Assembly: GCF_001513745.1 (NCBI RefSeq)
Contig: NZ_CP013380.1
Coordinates: 1,798,001-1,862,000 of the forward strand
Direction of reading: 5' to 3'
DNA: 64,000 nucleotides
Origin: Burkholderia humptydooensis
GTDB lineage: Bacteria > Pseudomonadota > Gammaproteobacteria > Burkholderiales > Burkholderiaceae
In this document: piece by piece, positions 40,335-51,445 of the stretch
Layout of the letters: every line of letters starts with the position of its first letter
Numbering within the stretch: position 1 is the stretch's first letter
Program-made: the position numbers and the translations under genes
The notes under the pieces: model-generated
What the model was told of the DNA's origin: nothing
Database searches by the model: none
What the model saw: the letters and a program-made list of their open reading frames with translations, nothing else

Positions 40335-41195
40335 CTACGCGTCGCTCAATTCGAGCACGATCGGCTGATGATCCGACGCGCGCACCGCGCCGTCGATCTC
40401 GCAGCGTGATATGCGGTGCGCGAGCGTATCGGTGACGAACACGAAATCGCAGGTCATCGGCCCTTCGTGCCATTGCGCGGTGTCGTAGACGCCCGCCGTC
40501 ATCGGCGGCGTCTTGCCCGGATGGCGCGCGAGCCATGCGTCGACGAAGCGCGGCGCGTCTGGAAACGGCGCGAGAAAGCGCCGGTACGCGTCACTGCGGT
40601 ACGCGCTGTTGAAGTCGCCGCAGACGATCGCGTCGGCCGCGCGCGCGGACGGCGCGAAAGGGCCCGTCGGCGTTTCCGGCGGCGCGCTCTCGCGTGCGTG
40701 CGCGGCCGCCTCGCGATGCAGGCGCCGCAGCGCATCGACCTGCGCGAGCCGCTGCCGCGCCGAGTAGTACTCGAGATGCGTGACGACGACGCGCAGCGGC
40801 CCGAACGGCGCGCGCAGCGTGACTTCGAGCGCGCAGCGCGGCATCGACGGCGCAGCGGCGCTCGCGGGCCACGGCAGCGCGTGGCGCATCGCGCGCTCGA
40901 CAGGCAGCCGCGTCGCGAGCGCGTTGCCGAATTGCCGGCGCGGCGCGCCCGGCTCGAGCGGCGGCAGATCGACGCCGAGCGCGTCGAACACCACGTAAGC
41001 TGGCAATAGCGCGCCCAGTTCGGCATACTGATCGCCGGACGGCCCGCCTGGCAGCGCGTGAAAGCCGCGCGTGACTTCCTGCACGCACAGCACGTCGAAA
41101 TCGCCGAGGCCGCGCGCGGCGTCGACGGTGCGCGCGAGGTCGACCGTGCCGTTCGCGTCCCGTCCCCATTGGATGTTCCAACTGATGAGTCGCAT
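40335..41195 (-). CDS. Endonuclease/exonuclease/phosphatase family protein
   Basis: 286 residues of the DNase I-like fold: [13 protein letters not shown] at the start, [15 protein letters not shown] (metal-binding glutamate), [31 protein letters not shown] and [19 protein letters not shown] (the terminal SDHxP motif). Hydrolyses phosphodiester or phosphate monoester bonds; the substrate could be nucleic acid, lipid headgroup or a small molecule. Cytoplasmic, no signal peptide. Divergent from rlmD with a short 76-base spacer between start codons. ATG 41195 gives the conserved N-terminus. Confidence 0.87.
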   Translation of the reverse strand: MRLISWNIQWGRDANGTVDLARTVDAARGLGDFDVLCVQEVTRGFHALPGGPSGDQYAELGALLPAYVVFDALGVDLPPLEPGAPRRQFGNALATRLPVERAMRHALPWPASAAAPSMPRCALEVTLRAPFGPLRVVVTHLEYYSARQRLAQVDALRRLHREAAAHARESAPPETPTGPFAPSARAADAIVCGDFNSAYRSDAYRRFLAPFPDAPRFVDAWLARHPGKTPPMTAGVYDTAQWHEGPMTCDFVFVTDTLAHRISRCEIDGAVRASDHQPIVLELSDA

Positions 41196-41271
41196 CGTCG
41201 AATCTCCGTTGCATGACGGCCGTTCGTCTACAATCTCGCCTTTCCCCACAATCGTTCGTCAGGAAAAGCTG

Positions 41272-42675
41272 GTGTCAGAAGCCGTCCCTCTCTCCACGCG
41301 CCGCGCGTCCCATGCGGGCGCCGCGCCTGATCGCGCCCCGGTTCTCGATATCGATTCGCTCGACATGGAAGCGCGCGGCGTCGGCCGCGTCGTCGACGAA
41401 AACGGCGAGCCCGGCAAGGTGATTTTCGTCGAGGGCGCGCTGCCCGGCGAGCGCGTCACCTATTCGAGCTTTCGCCGCAAGCCGACCTACGAGCAGGCGC
41501 AGGTCGTCGATATTCTGCGCCCGAGCGTGATGCGCACGCAGCCAAAATGCGCGTTTTTCGGCACCTGCGGCGGCTGCTCGATGCAGCATCTCGACATGCG
41601 CGCGCAGGTCGCGATCAAGCAGCGCGTGCTCGAAGACAATCTGTGGCATCTCGCGAAGCTGCGCGCCGAGGCGATGTTCGCGCCGATTCACGGCCCGTCG
41701 TGGGGCTACCGCTATCGTGCGCGCCTCACCGTGCGCCACGTCGCGAAGAAGGGCGGCGTGCTCGTCGGCTTCCACGAGAAGAAAAGCAGCTACGTCGCCG
41801 ACATGACGAGCTGCGAAGTGCTGCCGCCGCACGTGTCGGCGATGCTCGTGCCGCTGCGCCGGCTCGTCGAGCAATTGTCGATCCGCGATCGCATGCCGCA
41901 GATCGAGCTCGCGGTCGGCTCGCAGGTGACGGCGCTCGTGCTGCGCGTGCTCGAGCCGATCGACGCGGCCGACGAGGCGCTCCTGCGCGAATTCGCGGAC
42001 GCGCACCGCGTGCAGTTCTGGCTGCAGCCGAAAGGGCCGGATACGGCTGCGCCGTTCTATCCGCTCGACGTGCAGCTCGACTACACGCTGCCCGAATTCG
42101 GGATCCGGATGCCGTTCAAGCCGACCGATTTCACGCAGGTCAATCACCAGATCAACCGCGTGCTCGTCGGCCGGGCGCTGCGCCTGCTCGCGCCCGAGCG
42201 CGGCGACCGCGTGCTCGACCTGTTCTGCGGAATCGGCAATTTCACGCTGCCGCTCGCCCGGCTCGCGCGCGAGGGCGAGGTGGTCGGGATCGAGGGCAGC
42301 GAGACGCTGACGTCGCGCGCGCTCGCGAACGCGAAGGAAAACGGCGTCGACGGTCATACGTCGTTCGCGTGCCGCAACCTGTTCGAGGTGACGGCGGACG
42401 ATCTGCGCGCGCTCGGCGCATTCGACAAGTTCCTGATCGATCCGCCGCGCGAAGGCGCGCTCGCGGTGTCGAAGGCGCTCGCCGAGATCGCGCAGAGCGG
42501 TGAAGGGCCGCTGCCCGCGCGGATCGTCTACGTGTCGTGCAATCCGTCGACGCTCGCGCGAGACGCGGGTCTCCTCGTGCACGAGGCGGGTTATCGGCTC
42601 AAGGGCGCGGGTGTCGTCAACATGTTCCCGCACACGTCGCACGTCGAATCGATCGCGCTCTTCGAGCGCGGCTGA
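41272..42675 (+). CDS. rlmD: 23S rRNA (uracil(1939)-C5)-methyltransferase RlmD
   Basis: 467 residues. It has an N-terminal TRAM domain (about 25-85, [37 protein letters not shown]), a [4Fe-4S] cysteine cluster ([14 protein letters not shown]), and a C-terminal Rossmann methyltransferase with [22 protein letters not shown] and [11 protein letters not shown] containing the catalytic cysteine. It methylates U1939 of 23S rRNA. GTG 41272 was chosen because AGGAAAAG precedes it closely; the upstream in-frame stretch crosses the divergent gene and is not conserved-looking. Confidence 0.95.
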   Translation: MSEAVPLSTRRASHAGAAPDRAPVLDIDSLDMEARGVGRVVDENGEPGKVIFVEGALPGERVTYSSFRRKPTYEQAQVVDILRPSVMRTQPKCAFFGTCGGCSMQHLDMRAQVAIKQRVLEDNLWHLAKLRAEAMFAPIHGPSWGYRYRARLTVRHVAKKGGVLVGFHEKKSSYVADMTSCEVLPPHVSAMLVPLRRLVEQLSIRDRMPQIELAVGSQVTALVLRVLEPIDAADEALLREFADAHRVQFWLQPKGPDTAAPFYPLDVQLDYTLPEFGIRMPFKPTDFTQVNHQINRVLVGRALRLLAPERGDRVLDLFCGIGNFTLPLARLAREGEVVGIEGSETLTSRALANAKENGVDGHTSFACRNLFEVTADDLRALGAFDKFLIDPPREGALAVSKALAEIAQSGEGPLPARIVYVSCNPSTLARDAGLLVHEAGYRLKGAGVVNMFPHTSHVESIALFERG

Positions 42676-42701
42676 CGTGGAATGCGGGCGGCGCGCGCAT
42701 G

Positions 42702-42727
42702 AAAAAACCGGCCCGAGGCCGGTTTTT
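42702..42727. terminator. Bidirectional terminator between rlmD and the BAX-inhibitor-family gene
   Basis: AAAAAACCGGCC, short loop CGA, GGCCGGTTTTT, located between two converging genes. Symmetric, with A- and T-tracts on either side, so it can serve both. Confidence 0.93.
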
Positions 42728-42756
42728 CGTGACGCGCGGCGACGTGTCGCCGAGCT

Positions 42757-43455
42757 TCAGTTCCGGTTGCCGCCGAAGATGCCGAGCAGCGCGAGCAGGT
42801 TCGTGAACACGTTGTACAGATCGAGGTAGATCGCGAGCGTCGCGCTGATGTAGTTGGTCTCGCCGCCGTTCACGACGCGCTGGACATCGAACAGCATGTA
42901 CGCCGAGAAGATTACGATCGCGAGCACCGACACGGTCAGCATCAGCGCCGGCAACTGCAGGAACATGTTCGCGACCATCGCGAGCAGCAGCACGATCACG
43001 CCGACGAAGAGCCATTTGCCGAGGCCGGAGAAGTCGCGCTTGCTGACGGTTGCGACCGTCGCCATCGCGGCGAAGATCACGCCGGTGCCGCCGAACGCGA
43101 GCATGATGAGCGAAGGGCCGTTCGAAAAACCGAGGATGAAGCTCAACAGGCGCGACAGCATCAGGCCCATGAAGAACGTGAAGCCGAGGAGCACGAACAC
43201 GCCGGCCGAGCTGTTCTTCGTGCGCTCGATCGCGAACATGAAGCCGAACGCGATCGCGAAGAATGCGAGGAGGCTCATTATCGGGCTCGTCGCGGCGAAC
43301 CGCGAGAAACCCGTCGCGACGCCGACCCACGCGCCGAGCACGGTCGGCACCATCGACAGCGCGAGGAGCCAGTAGGTATTGCGCAGCACGCGGTTGCGGG
43401 TCTCGGCGGTGCTGATCGCGCCGCCGCGGCCGAAGTTGTACGGATAATCGTTCAT
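42757..43455 (-). CDS. BAX inhibitor-1 (YccA/YbhL) family membrane protein
   Basis: 232 residues, seven hydrophobic helices. It starts MNDYPYNFGRGGAISTAETRNRVLRNTYWLLALSMVPTVLGAWVG and ends in the typical ISATLAIYLDLYNVFTNLLALLGIFGGNRN. The family includes YccA, an FtsH substrate and modulator, and BI-1-like calcium leak proteins. Here the substrate or partner is not evident. ATG 43455 was selected, since the frame upstream is not family-like. Inner membrane. Confidence 0.93.
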   Translation of the reverse strand: MNDYPYNFGRGGAISTAETRNRVLRNTYWLLALSMVPTVLGAWVGVATGFSRFAATSPIMSLLAFFAIAFGFMFAIERTKNSSAGVFVLLGFTFFMGLMLSRLLSFILGFSNGPSLIMLAFGGTGVIFAAMATVATVSKRDFSGLGKWLFVGVIVLLLAMVANMFLQLPALMLTVSVLAIVIFSAYMLFDVQRVVNGGETNYISATLAIYLDLYNVFTNLLALLGIFGGNRN

Positions 43456-43703
43456 GGTTTCTCCTAGCATGGAACGTGGCGGCACCGCCGGCGGGCGACG
43501 CGCCTGTTGCGCCGCAAAAAACCGTGAAGCCGCTACCCCTATGATGGGTTTCGACGGCGGAGGTTTCAACGCCTTGGCGCCTGCGAAACACGAAGTATTA
43601 GAACCTTTCTGCCGTGTAAGGGTTCAATCGCAATGATACACGGGATCGTGTTACAATAACGGATTCATTTGGAACTGTAACCTCTTAATTTCTTGGAGTT
43701 TTT

Positions 43704-44129
43704 ATGGCACTCGAGCGCACCCTGTCGATCATCAAGCCGGATGCGGTGGCGAAGAACGTGATCGGCCAGATCTACAGCCGTTTCGAAAACGCCGGCCTGA
43801 AGATCGTGGCGGCGCGCATGGCGCACCTGTCGCGCGCCGATGCGGAGAAGTTCTACGCCGTGCACGCCGAGCGTCCGTTCTTCAAGGATCTCGTCGATTT
43901 CATGATCTCGGGCCCGGTGATGATCCAGGTGCTGGAAGGCGAGGACGCGATCCTGAAGAATCGCGACCTGATGGGCGCGACGGATCCGAAGAAGGCGGAA
44001 AAGGGCACGATCCGCGCCGATTTCGCGGACAGCATCGACGCGAACGCCGTGCACGGCTCGGACGCGCCGGAAACGGCGCGCGTCGAGATCGCGTTCTTCT
44101 TCCCGGAAATGAACGTCTACTCGCGCTAA
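43704..44129 (+). CDS. ndk: Nucleoside diphosphate kinase
   Basis: 141 residues: [39 protein letters not shown], and the active-site histidine in [20 protein letters not shown]. Balances nucleoside triphosphate pools. A -10-like TACAAT lies near 43654-43659, about 45 bases upstream, and GGAG precedes the start. It is the first gene of a long co-directional block running to purA. Confidence 0.98.
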   Translation: MALERTLSIIKPDAVAKNVIGQIYSRFENAGLKIVAARMAHLSRADAEKFYAVHAERPFFKDLVDFMISGPVMIQVLEGEDAILKNRDLMGATDPKKAEKGTIRADFADSIDANAVHGSDAPETARVEIAFFFPEMNVYSR

Positions 44130-44172
44130 GCGGGTCGGGGTCCGGCGCGTTCGGCGGCAAGGCAGGGCAATC

Positions 44173-45309
<1,137 letters not shown>

Positions 45310-45334
45310 TGGGGATGTCCGGGCCGGTAGTGAA

Positions 45335-45454
45335 ATGCGCGTAAAGCGATCGGGGGCGGCGCGCGGCGCCGCGCAGTGTGTGACAACGGTGGTGTTGCGG
45401 GCCCGGCCGGAGCTGGCGCGGGCGTGCAGGCAAGAAGAATCGACGCGAGGATGA
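45335..45454 (+). pseudogene. Possible remnant of a PilF/PilW-like TPR lipoprotein gene
   Basis: A 39-codon frame beginning MRVKRSGAARGAAQCVTTVVL, which resembles the start of a signal peptide, then jumping to RARPELARACRQEESTRG with no hydrophobic core or TPR repeats. In related betaproteobacteria a type IV pilus biogenesis TPR protein lies between rlmN and the rodZ-like gene. Here only about 140 bases remain. The stop overlaps the downstream ATG at 45451 (ATGA), as expected if the ends of an original coupled gene were preserved. The interpretation relies on recalled gene order. Confidence 0.4.
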
Positions 45455-45456
45455 GG

Positions 45457-46539
45457 ATGAGCGAACCGCAGCCGTCAAAGGGCCCAGAGACGAACGCAGG
45501 CGAGAAACCGGCGGCGGCCGGCGGCGGCATTGCGTCGGTCGCGGCGGTGGGCGCACGGCTCGCGGCCTTGCGTGAGTCGAAGGGATGGTCGGTTGACGAC
45601 GTGTCCGCGCGGCTGAAGGTCGCGGTGCCGAAGCTGCAGGCGCTCGAGGCGGGCGATACGAGCCGGTTGCCGGGCACGACGTTTGCGCTCGGCCTCGTGC
45701 GCAGCTACGCGAAGATGCTCGGCGTCGATCCGGAGCCGTTCGCGCAGGCGCTGCGCCGCGAGAAGGGCGTGCCCGAGGTCGATCTGTCGATGCCCGCTTC
45801 GGCCGGCACCGATCTGCCGCGCGGCCGGGTGTCGATCCCGCTCGGCGGCTCGTCGCGCGGCCGGCCGTGGCTGTGGGCGGTTGCGGCGGTCGTCGTCGCG
45901 CTCGTCGCGGCGGCGATGTGGCGCACGGGCGGCGAATCGTCGAACTGGCTCGCGCGCTTCAAGTCGAGCGGCGCGGGCGAGGCCGCGTCGGGCGCGCACG
46001 CGCAGCAGGAAGGCACCGCGTCCGATCTGCCGGCGAGTGCGGCGGTGTCGGGCACGGTGACGCAGGCGGGTGCGATCGCGGCGCCCGCGACGCAGCCGAT
46101 CGGCGGCGCATCGGCGAGCGTGCCGGCCGCGGGCTCGGCGCCCGTCGTCGCGAGCACGGTGGTCGTGCCGCCCGCTTCGACGCCGGTTGCCGTCGCGCAA
46201 CCAGCGCAACCCGCGCAGCCGGCGCAAGTGACGCAGCAGCCGGCCGCGCCGGCGGCCGACGGCGCGAACGCAGCCGTCGTGGTCGCGACCGGCCAGTCGG
46301 TCGTCGCGCTGAAGGTCGCGCAGGACTGCTGGTTCAGCGTGCGCGACAAGAATGGCAAGGAGCTGTTCTCGGCGCTCGTGCGCGCCGGCGAGACGAAGCA
46401 GGTCGCGGGCGCCGCGCCGCTCAAGGTCACGATCGGCAACAAGGCCGGGCTCGAATCGGTCGCTTTCGACGGCAAGCCTGTCGATCCGGCAAAATACTCG
46501 ACGGCTCGGGGCAACGTCGCGCGTTTCGCATTGCCCTGA
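45457..46539 (+). CDS. rodZ: RodZ-like helix-turn-helix membrane protein
   Basis: 360 residues. The N-terminal cytoplasmic HTH_25 domain (about 30-100) has LAALRESKGWSVDDVSARLKVAVPKLQALEAGDTSRLPGTTFALGLVRSYAKMLGVD. One transmembrane segment follows near 148-165 (PWLWAVAAVVVALVAAAMW), then a long Ala/Pro/Gln/Val-rich periplasmic linker and a C-terminal DUF4115 beta domain (ALKVAQDCWFSVRDKNGKELFSALVRAGET). This is the layout of RodZ, the MreB-linked cell-shape protein. ATG 45451 two codons upstream is equally possible. It precedes ispG, a conserved pairing. Confidence 0.88.
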   Translation: MSEPQPSKGPETNAGEKPAAAGGGIASVAAVGARLAALRESKGWSVDDVSARLKVAVPKLQALEAGDTSRLPGTTFALGLVRSYAKMLGVDPEPFAQALRREKGVPEVDLSMPASAGTDLPRGRVSIPLGGSSRGRPWLWAVAAVVVALVAAAMWRTGGESSNWLARFKSSGAGEAASGAHAQQEGTASDLPASAAVSGTVTQAGAIAAPATQPIGGASASVPAAGSAPVVASTVVVPPASTPVAVAQPAQPAQPAQVTQQPAAPAADGANAAVVVATGQSVVALKVAQDCWFSVRDKNGKELFSALVRAGETKQVAGAAPLKVTIGNKAGLESVAFDGKPVDPAKYSTARGNVARFALP

Positions 46540-46632
46540 CGGCAAGCGCCCCGCGGCCGGCCCGGTCGCGGCGCTTTTCCCTTTCGCGCGCAGCCGGGCA
46601 GGCGGCGCGCTTGGCGTAAATTGGATCTATCG

Positions 46633-47937
46633 ATGCAATCCGAAGCTCAATCCCCACGCAGCAGTCAGATTTGTTCAACCGAGCCGGTGTTCGGCGGACA
46701 TGCGCCGCGGCGCGTGTCGCATGCGGTCGACGTCCGCTGGGGCGGCACGCTCGTGACGATCGGCGGCACGGCGCCCGTGCGCGTGCAGTCGATGACGAAC
46801 ACCGACACGGCCGACGCGATCGGCACCGCGATCCAGGTGAAGGAGCTCGCGAACGCGGGCTCCGAGCTCGTGCGCATCACCGTGAACACGCCGGAGGCCG
46901 CCGCCGCCGTGCCGGCGATCCGCGAGCAGCTCGACCGGATGGGCGTGTCGGTGCCGCTCGTCGGCGATTTCCACTACAACGGCCACCTGCTGCTGCGTGG
47001 TTATCCGGGCTGCGCGGAGGCGCTGTCGAAGTACCGGATCAACCCGGGCAACGTCGGCCAGGGCGCGAAGCGCGATTCGCAGTTCGCGCAGATGATCGAA
47101 GCCGCGATCAAGTACGACAAGCCGGTGCGAATCGGCGTGAACTGGGGCAGTCTCGATCAGGATCTGCTCGCGCGGATGATGGACGAGAACGGCGCGCGCG
47201 CGAAGCCGTGGGAAGCGCAGAGCGTGATGGTCGAGGCGCTGATCCAGTCGGCGATCGGCTCCGCCGAGCGCGCGGTCGAGCTGGGCCTCGGCCGCGACAA
47301 GATCGTGCTGTCGTGCAAGGTGAGCGGCGTGCAGGACCTGATCGCCGTGTACCGCGAGCTGTCGCGCCGCTGCGGCTTCGCGCTGCACCTCGGCCTGACC
47401 GAGGCGGGCATGGGCTCGAAGGGCATCGTCGCGTCGACGGCCGCGATCGGCGTGCTGCTGCAGGAAGGCATCGGCGACACGATCCGCATTTCGCTCACGC
47501 CGGAGCCGGGCGCGGCGCGCACGGGCGAAGTGGTGGTCGGCCAGGAAATCCTGCAGACGATGGGGCTGCGCTCGTTCGCGCCGATGGTCGTCGCGTGTCC
47601 GGGCTGCGGGCGCACGACGAGCACGCTGTTCCAGGAGCTCGCGCTGCAGATCCAGACATACCTGCGCGAGCAGATGCCGGTGTGGCGCGACGAATATCCG
47701 GGCGTCGAGAAGATGAACGTCGCGGTGATGGGCTGCATCGTCAACGGCCCGGGCGAGTCGAAGCACGCGAACATCGGCATCAGCCTGCCGGGCTCGGGCG
47801 AGAATCCGGCCGCGCCCGTGTTCGTCGATGGCGAGAAAGTGAAGACGCTGCGCGGCGAGCGCATCGCGGAAGAGTTCCAGCAGATCGTGAGCGACTACGT
47901 CGCGCGCACCTACGGCCGCGCCGCGGTCCAGAATTAA
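46633..47937 (+). CDS. ispG: 4-hydroxy-3-methylbut-2-enyl-diphosphate synthase (GcpE)
   Basis: 434 residues, [4Fe-4S] enzyme of the MEP isoprenoid pathway that makes HMBPP from MEcPP. N-terminal TIM-barrel block: [58 protein letters not shown]. The iron-sulfur ligands are in [16 protein letters not shown] and the later [14 protein letters not shown]. The longer proteobacterial insertion is present, so the length is normal. ATG 46633 is favoured over TTG 46621. Part of the rodZ-ispG-hisS block. Confidence 0.97.
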   Translation: MQSEAQSPRSSQICSTEPVFGGHAPRRVSHAVDVRWGGTLVTIGGTAPVRVQSMTNTDTADAIGTAIQVKELANAGSELVRITVNTPEAAAAVPAIREQLDRMGVSVPLVGDFHYNGHLLLRGYPGCAEALSKYRINPGNVGQGAKRDSQFAQMIEAAIKYDKPVRIGVNWGSLDQDLLARMMDENGARAKPWEAQSVMVEALIQSAIGSAERAVELGLGRDKIVLSCKVSGVQDLIAVYRELSRRCGFALHLGLTEAGMGSKGIVASTAAIGVLLQEGIGDTIRISLTPEPGAARTGEVVVGQEILQTMGLRSFAPMVVACPGCGRTTSTLFQELALQIQTYLREQMPVWRDEYPGVEKMNVAVMGCIVNGPGESKHANIGISLPGSGENPAAPVFVDGEKVKTLRGERIAEEFQQIVSDYVARTYGRAAVQN

Positions 47938-47956
47938 TTCGTCCACCGTATTTCAG

Positions 47957-49297
47957 ATGACAGAACAAAAGCGAAAGCTCGAGAAGCTGACGGGCGTGAA
48001 GGGCATGAACGACATCCTCCCGCAGGATGCCGGCTTGTGGGAATTCTTCGAAGCGACGGTGAAGTCGCTGCTGCGCGCGTACGGCTATCAGAACATCCGA
48101 ACGCCGATCGTCGAGCACACGCAGCTCTTCACGCGCGGCATCGGCGAAGTGACCGACATCGTCGAAAAGGAGATGTACAGCTTCGTCGACTCGCTCAACG
48201 GCGAGCACCTGACGCTGCGTCCCGAGAACACTGCGGCCGTCGTGCGCGCGGCGATCGAGCACAACATGCTGTACGACGGTCCGAAGCGGCTGTGGTACCT
48301 CGGGCCGATGTTCCGCCACGAGCGTCCGCAGCGCGGCCGCTATCGCCAGTTCCATCAGGTCGGCGTCGAGGCGCTCGGCTTCGCGGGCCCGGACGCGGAC
48401 GCGGAAATCATCATGATGTGCCAGCGCCTGTGGGACGATCTCGGCCTCGCCGGCATCAAGCTCGAGATCAACTCGCTCGGCCTCGCCGAGGAGCGCGCCG
48501 CGCACCGCGTCGAGCTGATCAAGTATCTCGAGCAGCATGCCGAGTCGCTCGACGACGACGCGCAGCGCCGCCTCTACACGAACCCGCTGCGCGTGCTCGA
48601 CACGAAGAATCCGGCGCTGCAGGAGATCGTGCAGAACGCGCCGAAGCTGATCGATTTCCTCGGCGACGCGTCGCGCGCGCACTTCGAGGGCCTGCAACGG
48701 CTGCTGAAGGCGAACAACCTGCCGTTCACGATCAATCCGCGCCTCGTGCGCGGGCTCGACTACTACAACCTGACCGTGTTCGAGTGGGTGACCGACAAGC
48801 TCGGCGCGCAGGGCACGGTCGCCGCGGGCGGCCGCTACGATCCGCTGATCGAGCAACTGGGCGGCAAGCCGACCGCCGCGTGCGGCTGGGCGATGGGCGT
48901 CGAGCGTATCCTCGAGCTCCTGAAGGAAGAGAACCTCATGCCGGAGCAGGAAGGCGTCGACGTGTACGTCGTCCACCAGGGCGACGCCGCGCGCGAGCAG
49001 GCGTTCATCGCCGCCGAGCGCCTGCGCGACACGGGCCTCGACGTGATCCTGCATTGCAGCGCGGACGGCGCGGGCGCGAGCTTCAAGTCGCAGATGAAGC
49101 GCGCGGACGCGAGCGGCGCGGCGTTCGCGGTGATCTTCGGCGAAGACGAGGTCGCGAACGGCGCGGCGAGCGTGAAGCCGCTGCGCGGCGCGGGCGCCGA
49201 CGGCGAGAAGAACGTTCAGCAGTCCGTGCCGGTCGAAAGCTTGACCGAATTTCTAATCAATGCGATGGTTGCAACCGCCGAAGACGGCGACGACTGA
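47957..49297 (+). CDS. hisS: Histidyl-tRNA synthetase
   Basis: 446 residues, class II synthetase. Motif 1 region [39 protein letters not shown], motif 2 [27 protein letters not shown], histidine-specific [16 protein letters not shown], and motif 3 in [30 protein letters not shown]-terminal anticodon-binding domain spans about 335-430. It follows ispG by 19 bases. A separate HisZ paralogue lies downstream in the same block and should not be confused with it. Confidence 0.98.
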   Translation: MTEQKRKLEKLTGVKGMNDILPQDAGLWEFFEATVKSLLRAYGYQNIRTPIVEHTQLFTRGIGEVTDIVEKEMYSFVDSLNGEHLTLRPENTAAVVRAAIEHNMLYDGPKRLWYLGPMFRHERPQRGRYRQFHQVGVEALGFAGPDADAEIIMMCQRLWDDLGLAGIKLEINSLGLAEERAAHRVELIKYLEQHAESLDDDAQRRLYTNPLRVLDTKNPALQEIVQNAPKLIDFLGDASRAHFEGLQRLLKANNLPFTINPRLVRGLDYYNLTVFEWVTDKLGAQGTVAAGGRYDPLIEQLGGKPTAACGWAMGVERILELLKEENLMPEQEGVDVYVVHQGDAAREQAFIAAERLRDTGLDVILHCSADGAGASFKSQMKRADASGAAFAVIFGEDEVANGAASVKPLRGAGADGEKNVQQSVPVESLTEFLINAMVATAEDGDD

Positions 49298-49349
49298 TCG
49301 CGGCGCATCCGCTCGACAAAAAGCGTGTACAGGAAGGAATCGCTAGGCG

Positions 49350-49979
49350 ATGAGTTATCACGACGAACAAGAATCGATTGAAAACCTGAAGGCGTGGTGG
49401 GCCCGGTGGGGCGATCTGACGACCTGGATCGCGATCGCCGTTCTTGCCGCCGCGGCCGCCTGGAACGGCTGGAACTACTGGCAGCGCCGTCAGGCGTCTC
49501 AGGCGGCCGTGCTCTATGAGCAGGTGCAGCAGGCCGTCCAGTCGAACGACAAGGCGAAGGTCTCGCGCGTCGCGTCCGACATGGAAGACAAGTTCGGCGG
49601 CACCGCCTATGCGCAGATGACGGCGCTCGAGGCGGCGAAGGCGCTGTACGGCGCGGGCGATGCGGCAGGCGCGAAGGCGCAACTGCAGTGGGCCGCCGAT
49701 CACGCGAAGGACGACGAGTACAAGCAGATCGCGAAGCTTCGCCTCGCGTCGCTGCTGCTCGACGAGAAGGCGTACGATGCGGGCCTCGCGCTGCTGTCGG
49801 GCACGCCTTCGGACGCGTTCAAGGGCGCCGTCGCCGATCGCCGCGGCGATCTGCTCGCCGCGCAAGGCAAGAGCGACGATGCGAAGGCGGCGTACAAGCT
49901 CGCGCTCGACGCGCTGCCGAAGGACGACGCATCCGCTCGTCAACTCGTGCAGTTCAAGCTGGACGCGCTCGGCGGCTGA
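49350..49979 (+). CDS. YfgM-like membrane-anchored TPR protein
   Basis: 209 residues. A short cytoplasmic N-terminus (MSYHDEQESIENLKAWWARWGD) is followed by one transmembrane helix (about 23-42, LTTWIAIAVLAAAAAWNGWNYW) and a periplasmic helical region with TPR-like repeats (ALEAAKALYGAGDAAGAKAQLQWAADHA, LLLDEKAYDAGLALL). Matches YfgM/TPR_21, an ancillary Sec/periplasmic chaperone-network component usually encoded between hisS and bamB, as here. Confidence 0.9.
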   Translation: MSYHDEQESIENLKAWWARWGDLTTWIAIAVLAAAAAWNGWNYWQRRQASQAAVLYEQVQQAVQSNDKAKVSRVASDMEDKFGGTAYAQMTALEAAKALYGAGDAAGAKAQLQWAADHAKDDEYKQIAKLRLASLLLDEKAYDAGLALLSGTPSDAFKGAVADRRGDLLAAQGKSDDAKAAYKLALDALPKDDASARQLVQFKLDALGG

Positions 49980-50023
49980 GCGCCCACGCTTTCGTTTTAC
50001 AACTTAACTTTGCTTCGCTATCG

Positions 50024-51169
50024 ATGAATCTGCTGAAACGTTACGCTGCACCCGTTGCCTGCGCGGCGGCCGTCCTGGTTCTCGCGGCCTGTTCGTCAAC
50101 GAAGGACGCGCGCCGCGTGCCGACGCCGCTCACCGAGTTCAAACCCGTGCTCGACGTGCAGCAGGTGTGGAAGGCGAGCGTCGGCAAGGGCGGCCGCTAT
50201 TCGTTCTCGCCCGTCGCGGTGGGCGATGCGGTGTATGTCGCCGGCGCGAACGGTTCGGTCGAGAAGATCGACGCGAAGACGGGCCAGGAAGTCTGGCGCG
50301 CGAAGATCGGCTCCGACCTGTCGGCGGGCGTCGGCAGCGACGGCAACCTGACCGCGGTCGGCGCGCTGAAGGGCGGCGTGTTCGTGCTCGGCCCGGACGG
50401 CAAGCAGTTGTGGAAGAGCACCGTGCAGGGCGAGATCTTCTCGCCGCCGCTCGTCGGCAACGGTCTCGTGATCGTGCGCACGATCGACGGCCAGGTGATC
50501 GCATTCGCCGCGCAGACGGGCGAGCAGAAGTGGACTTACCGCAACCGCGCGGTGCCGCTCAACCTGCGCGTGTCGGCTGGCATGACGTTCGCGGGCGACG
50601 CCGCGGTGCTCGCGGGCTTCCCGGGCGGCGGCCTCGTCGCGTTGAACCTGCAGACGGGCGAGCCGTTCTGGCAGACGCCCGTGTCGTTTCCGAAGGGCGT
50701 GACCGAAGTCGAGCGGATCAATGACGTGACGGGCGCGCCGACGCTCGTCGGCGCCGAGACGTGCGCGGTGACGTTCCAGGGCCAGCTCGGCTGCTTCGAT
50801 GCGAACTCGGGCCGCCCGCTGTGGGAAAAGGCGTTTTCGAGCCGCAGCGGCGTCGCGCAGGACGATACGGCCGTCGCGGGCGGCGACGACTGGTCGGTCG
50901 TGTCGGCTTACGACGTCGCGACGGGCAAGGAGCTCTGGCGCAACGACAAGCTGAAGAGCCGCGACGTCGGCGTGCCGTACCTGCTCGGCCGCGCGGTCGT
51001 GCTCGGCGATTACAAGGGCTTCGTGCACTTCCTGTCGCGCGACGACGGCACGTTCGTCGCCCGGATGAAGACGGACGGCAGCGCGATCGCCGCGGCGCCC
51101 GTGCTCGCCGGCAACACGCTCGTCGTCCTGACGCAGGACGGCGGCGTATACGGTTTCCGTCCGCGCTAA
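50024..51169 (+). CDS. bamB: Outer membrane assembly lipoprotein BamB
   Basis: 381 residues. A lipoprotein signal (MNLLKRYAAPVACAAAVLVLAAC, lipobox cysteine at 23) is followed by an eight-bladed beta-propeller of PQQ-like repeats (GSVEKIDAKTGQEVWRAKIG, GQVIAFAAQTGEQKWTYR, GLVALNLQTGEPFWQTPV and others). It is a BAM complex accessory lipoprotein helping insert outer membrane beta-barrels. ATG 50024 was selected for the signal peptide. The hisS-yfgM-bamB-der order supports the call. Confidence 0.95.
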   Translation: MNLLKRYAAPVACAAAVLVLAACSSTKDARRVPTPLTEFKPVLDVQQVWKASVGKGGRYSFSPVAVGDAVYVAGANGSVEKIDAKTGQEVWRAKIGSDLSAGVGSDGNLTAVGALKGGVFVLGPDGKQLWKSTVQGEIFSPPLVGNGLVIVRTIDGQVIAFAAQTGEQKWTYRNRAVPLNLRVSAGMTFAGDAAVLAGFPGGGLVALNLQTGEPFWQTPVSFPKGVTEVERINDVTGAPTLVGAETCAVTFQGQLGCFDANSGRPLWEKAFSSRSGVAQDDTAVAGGDDWSVVSAYDVATGKELWRNDKLKSRDVGVPYLLGRAVVLGDYKGFVHFLSRDDGTFVARMKTDGSAIAAAPVLAGNTLVVLTQDGGVYGFRPR

Positions 51170-51445
51170 GCGCGCGACGTTTTTCGCGCGGCCGTGCGCT
51201 TCGCCGGCCGCGCGTCGCATTTTTTGCGCGCGCGCTCGGCGTTGGCCGGGCGGGCGCGGCCCGGCGGCGCGGCATCGCGCGATCGGCGGGCAGCCGGGAG
51301 CGAATCGAAAAAAATGAGCGGCGCGACACGTATGCCGCCGCCTGCGCGCCGACGCGGCGCGAATTCGTGCTAATTTCCATCAAGCGCAGCCGCCTGCGGC
51401 ATGCGGGCTCACCGCCGCTGCGTTTCACGTAGACGACATCATCAG

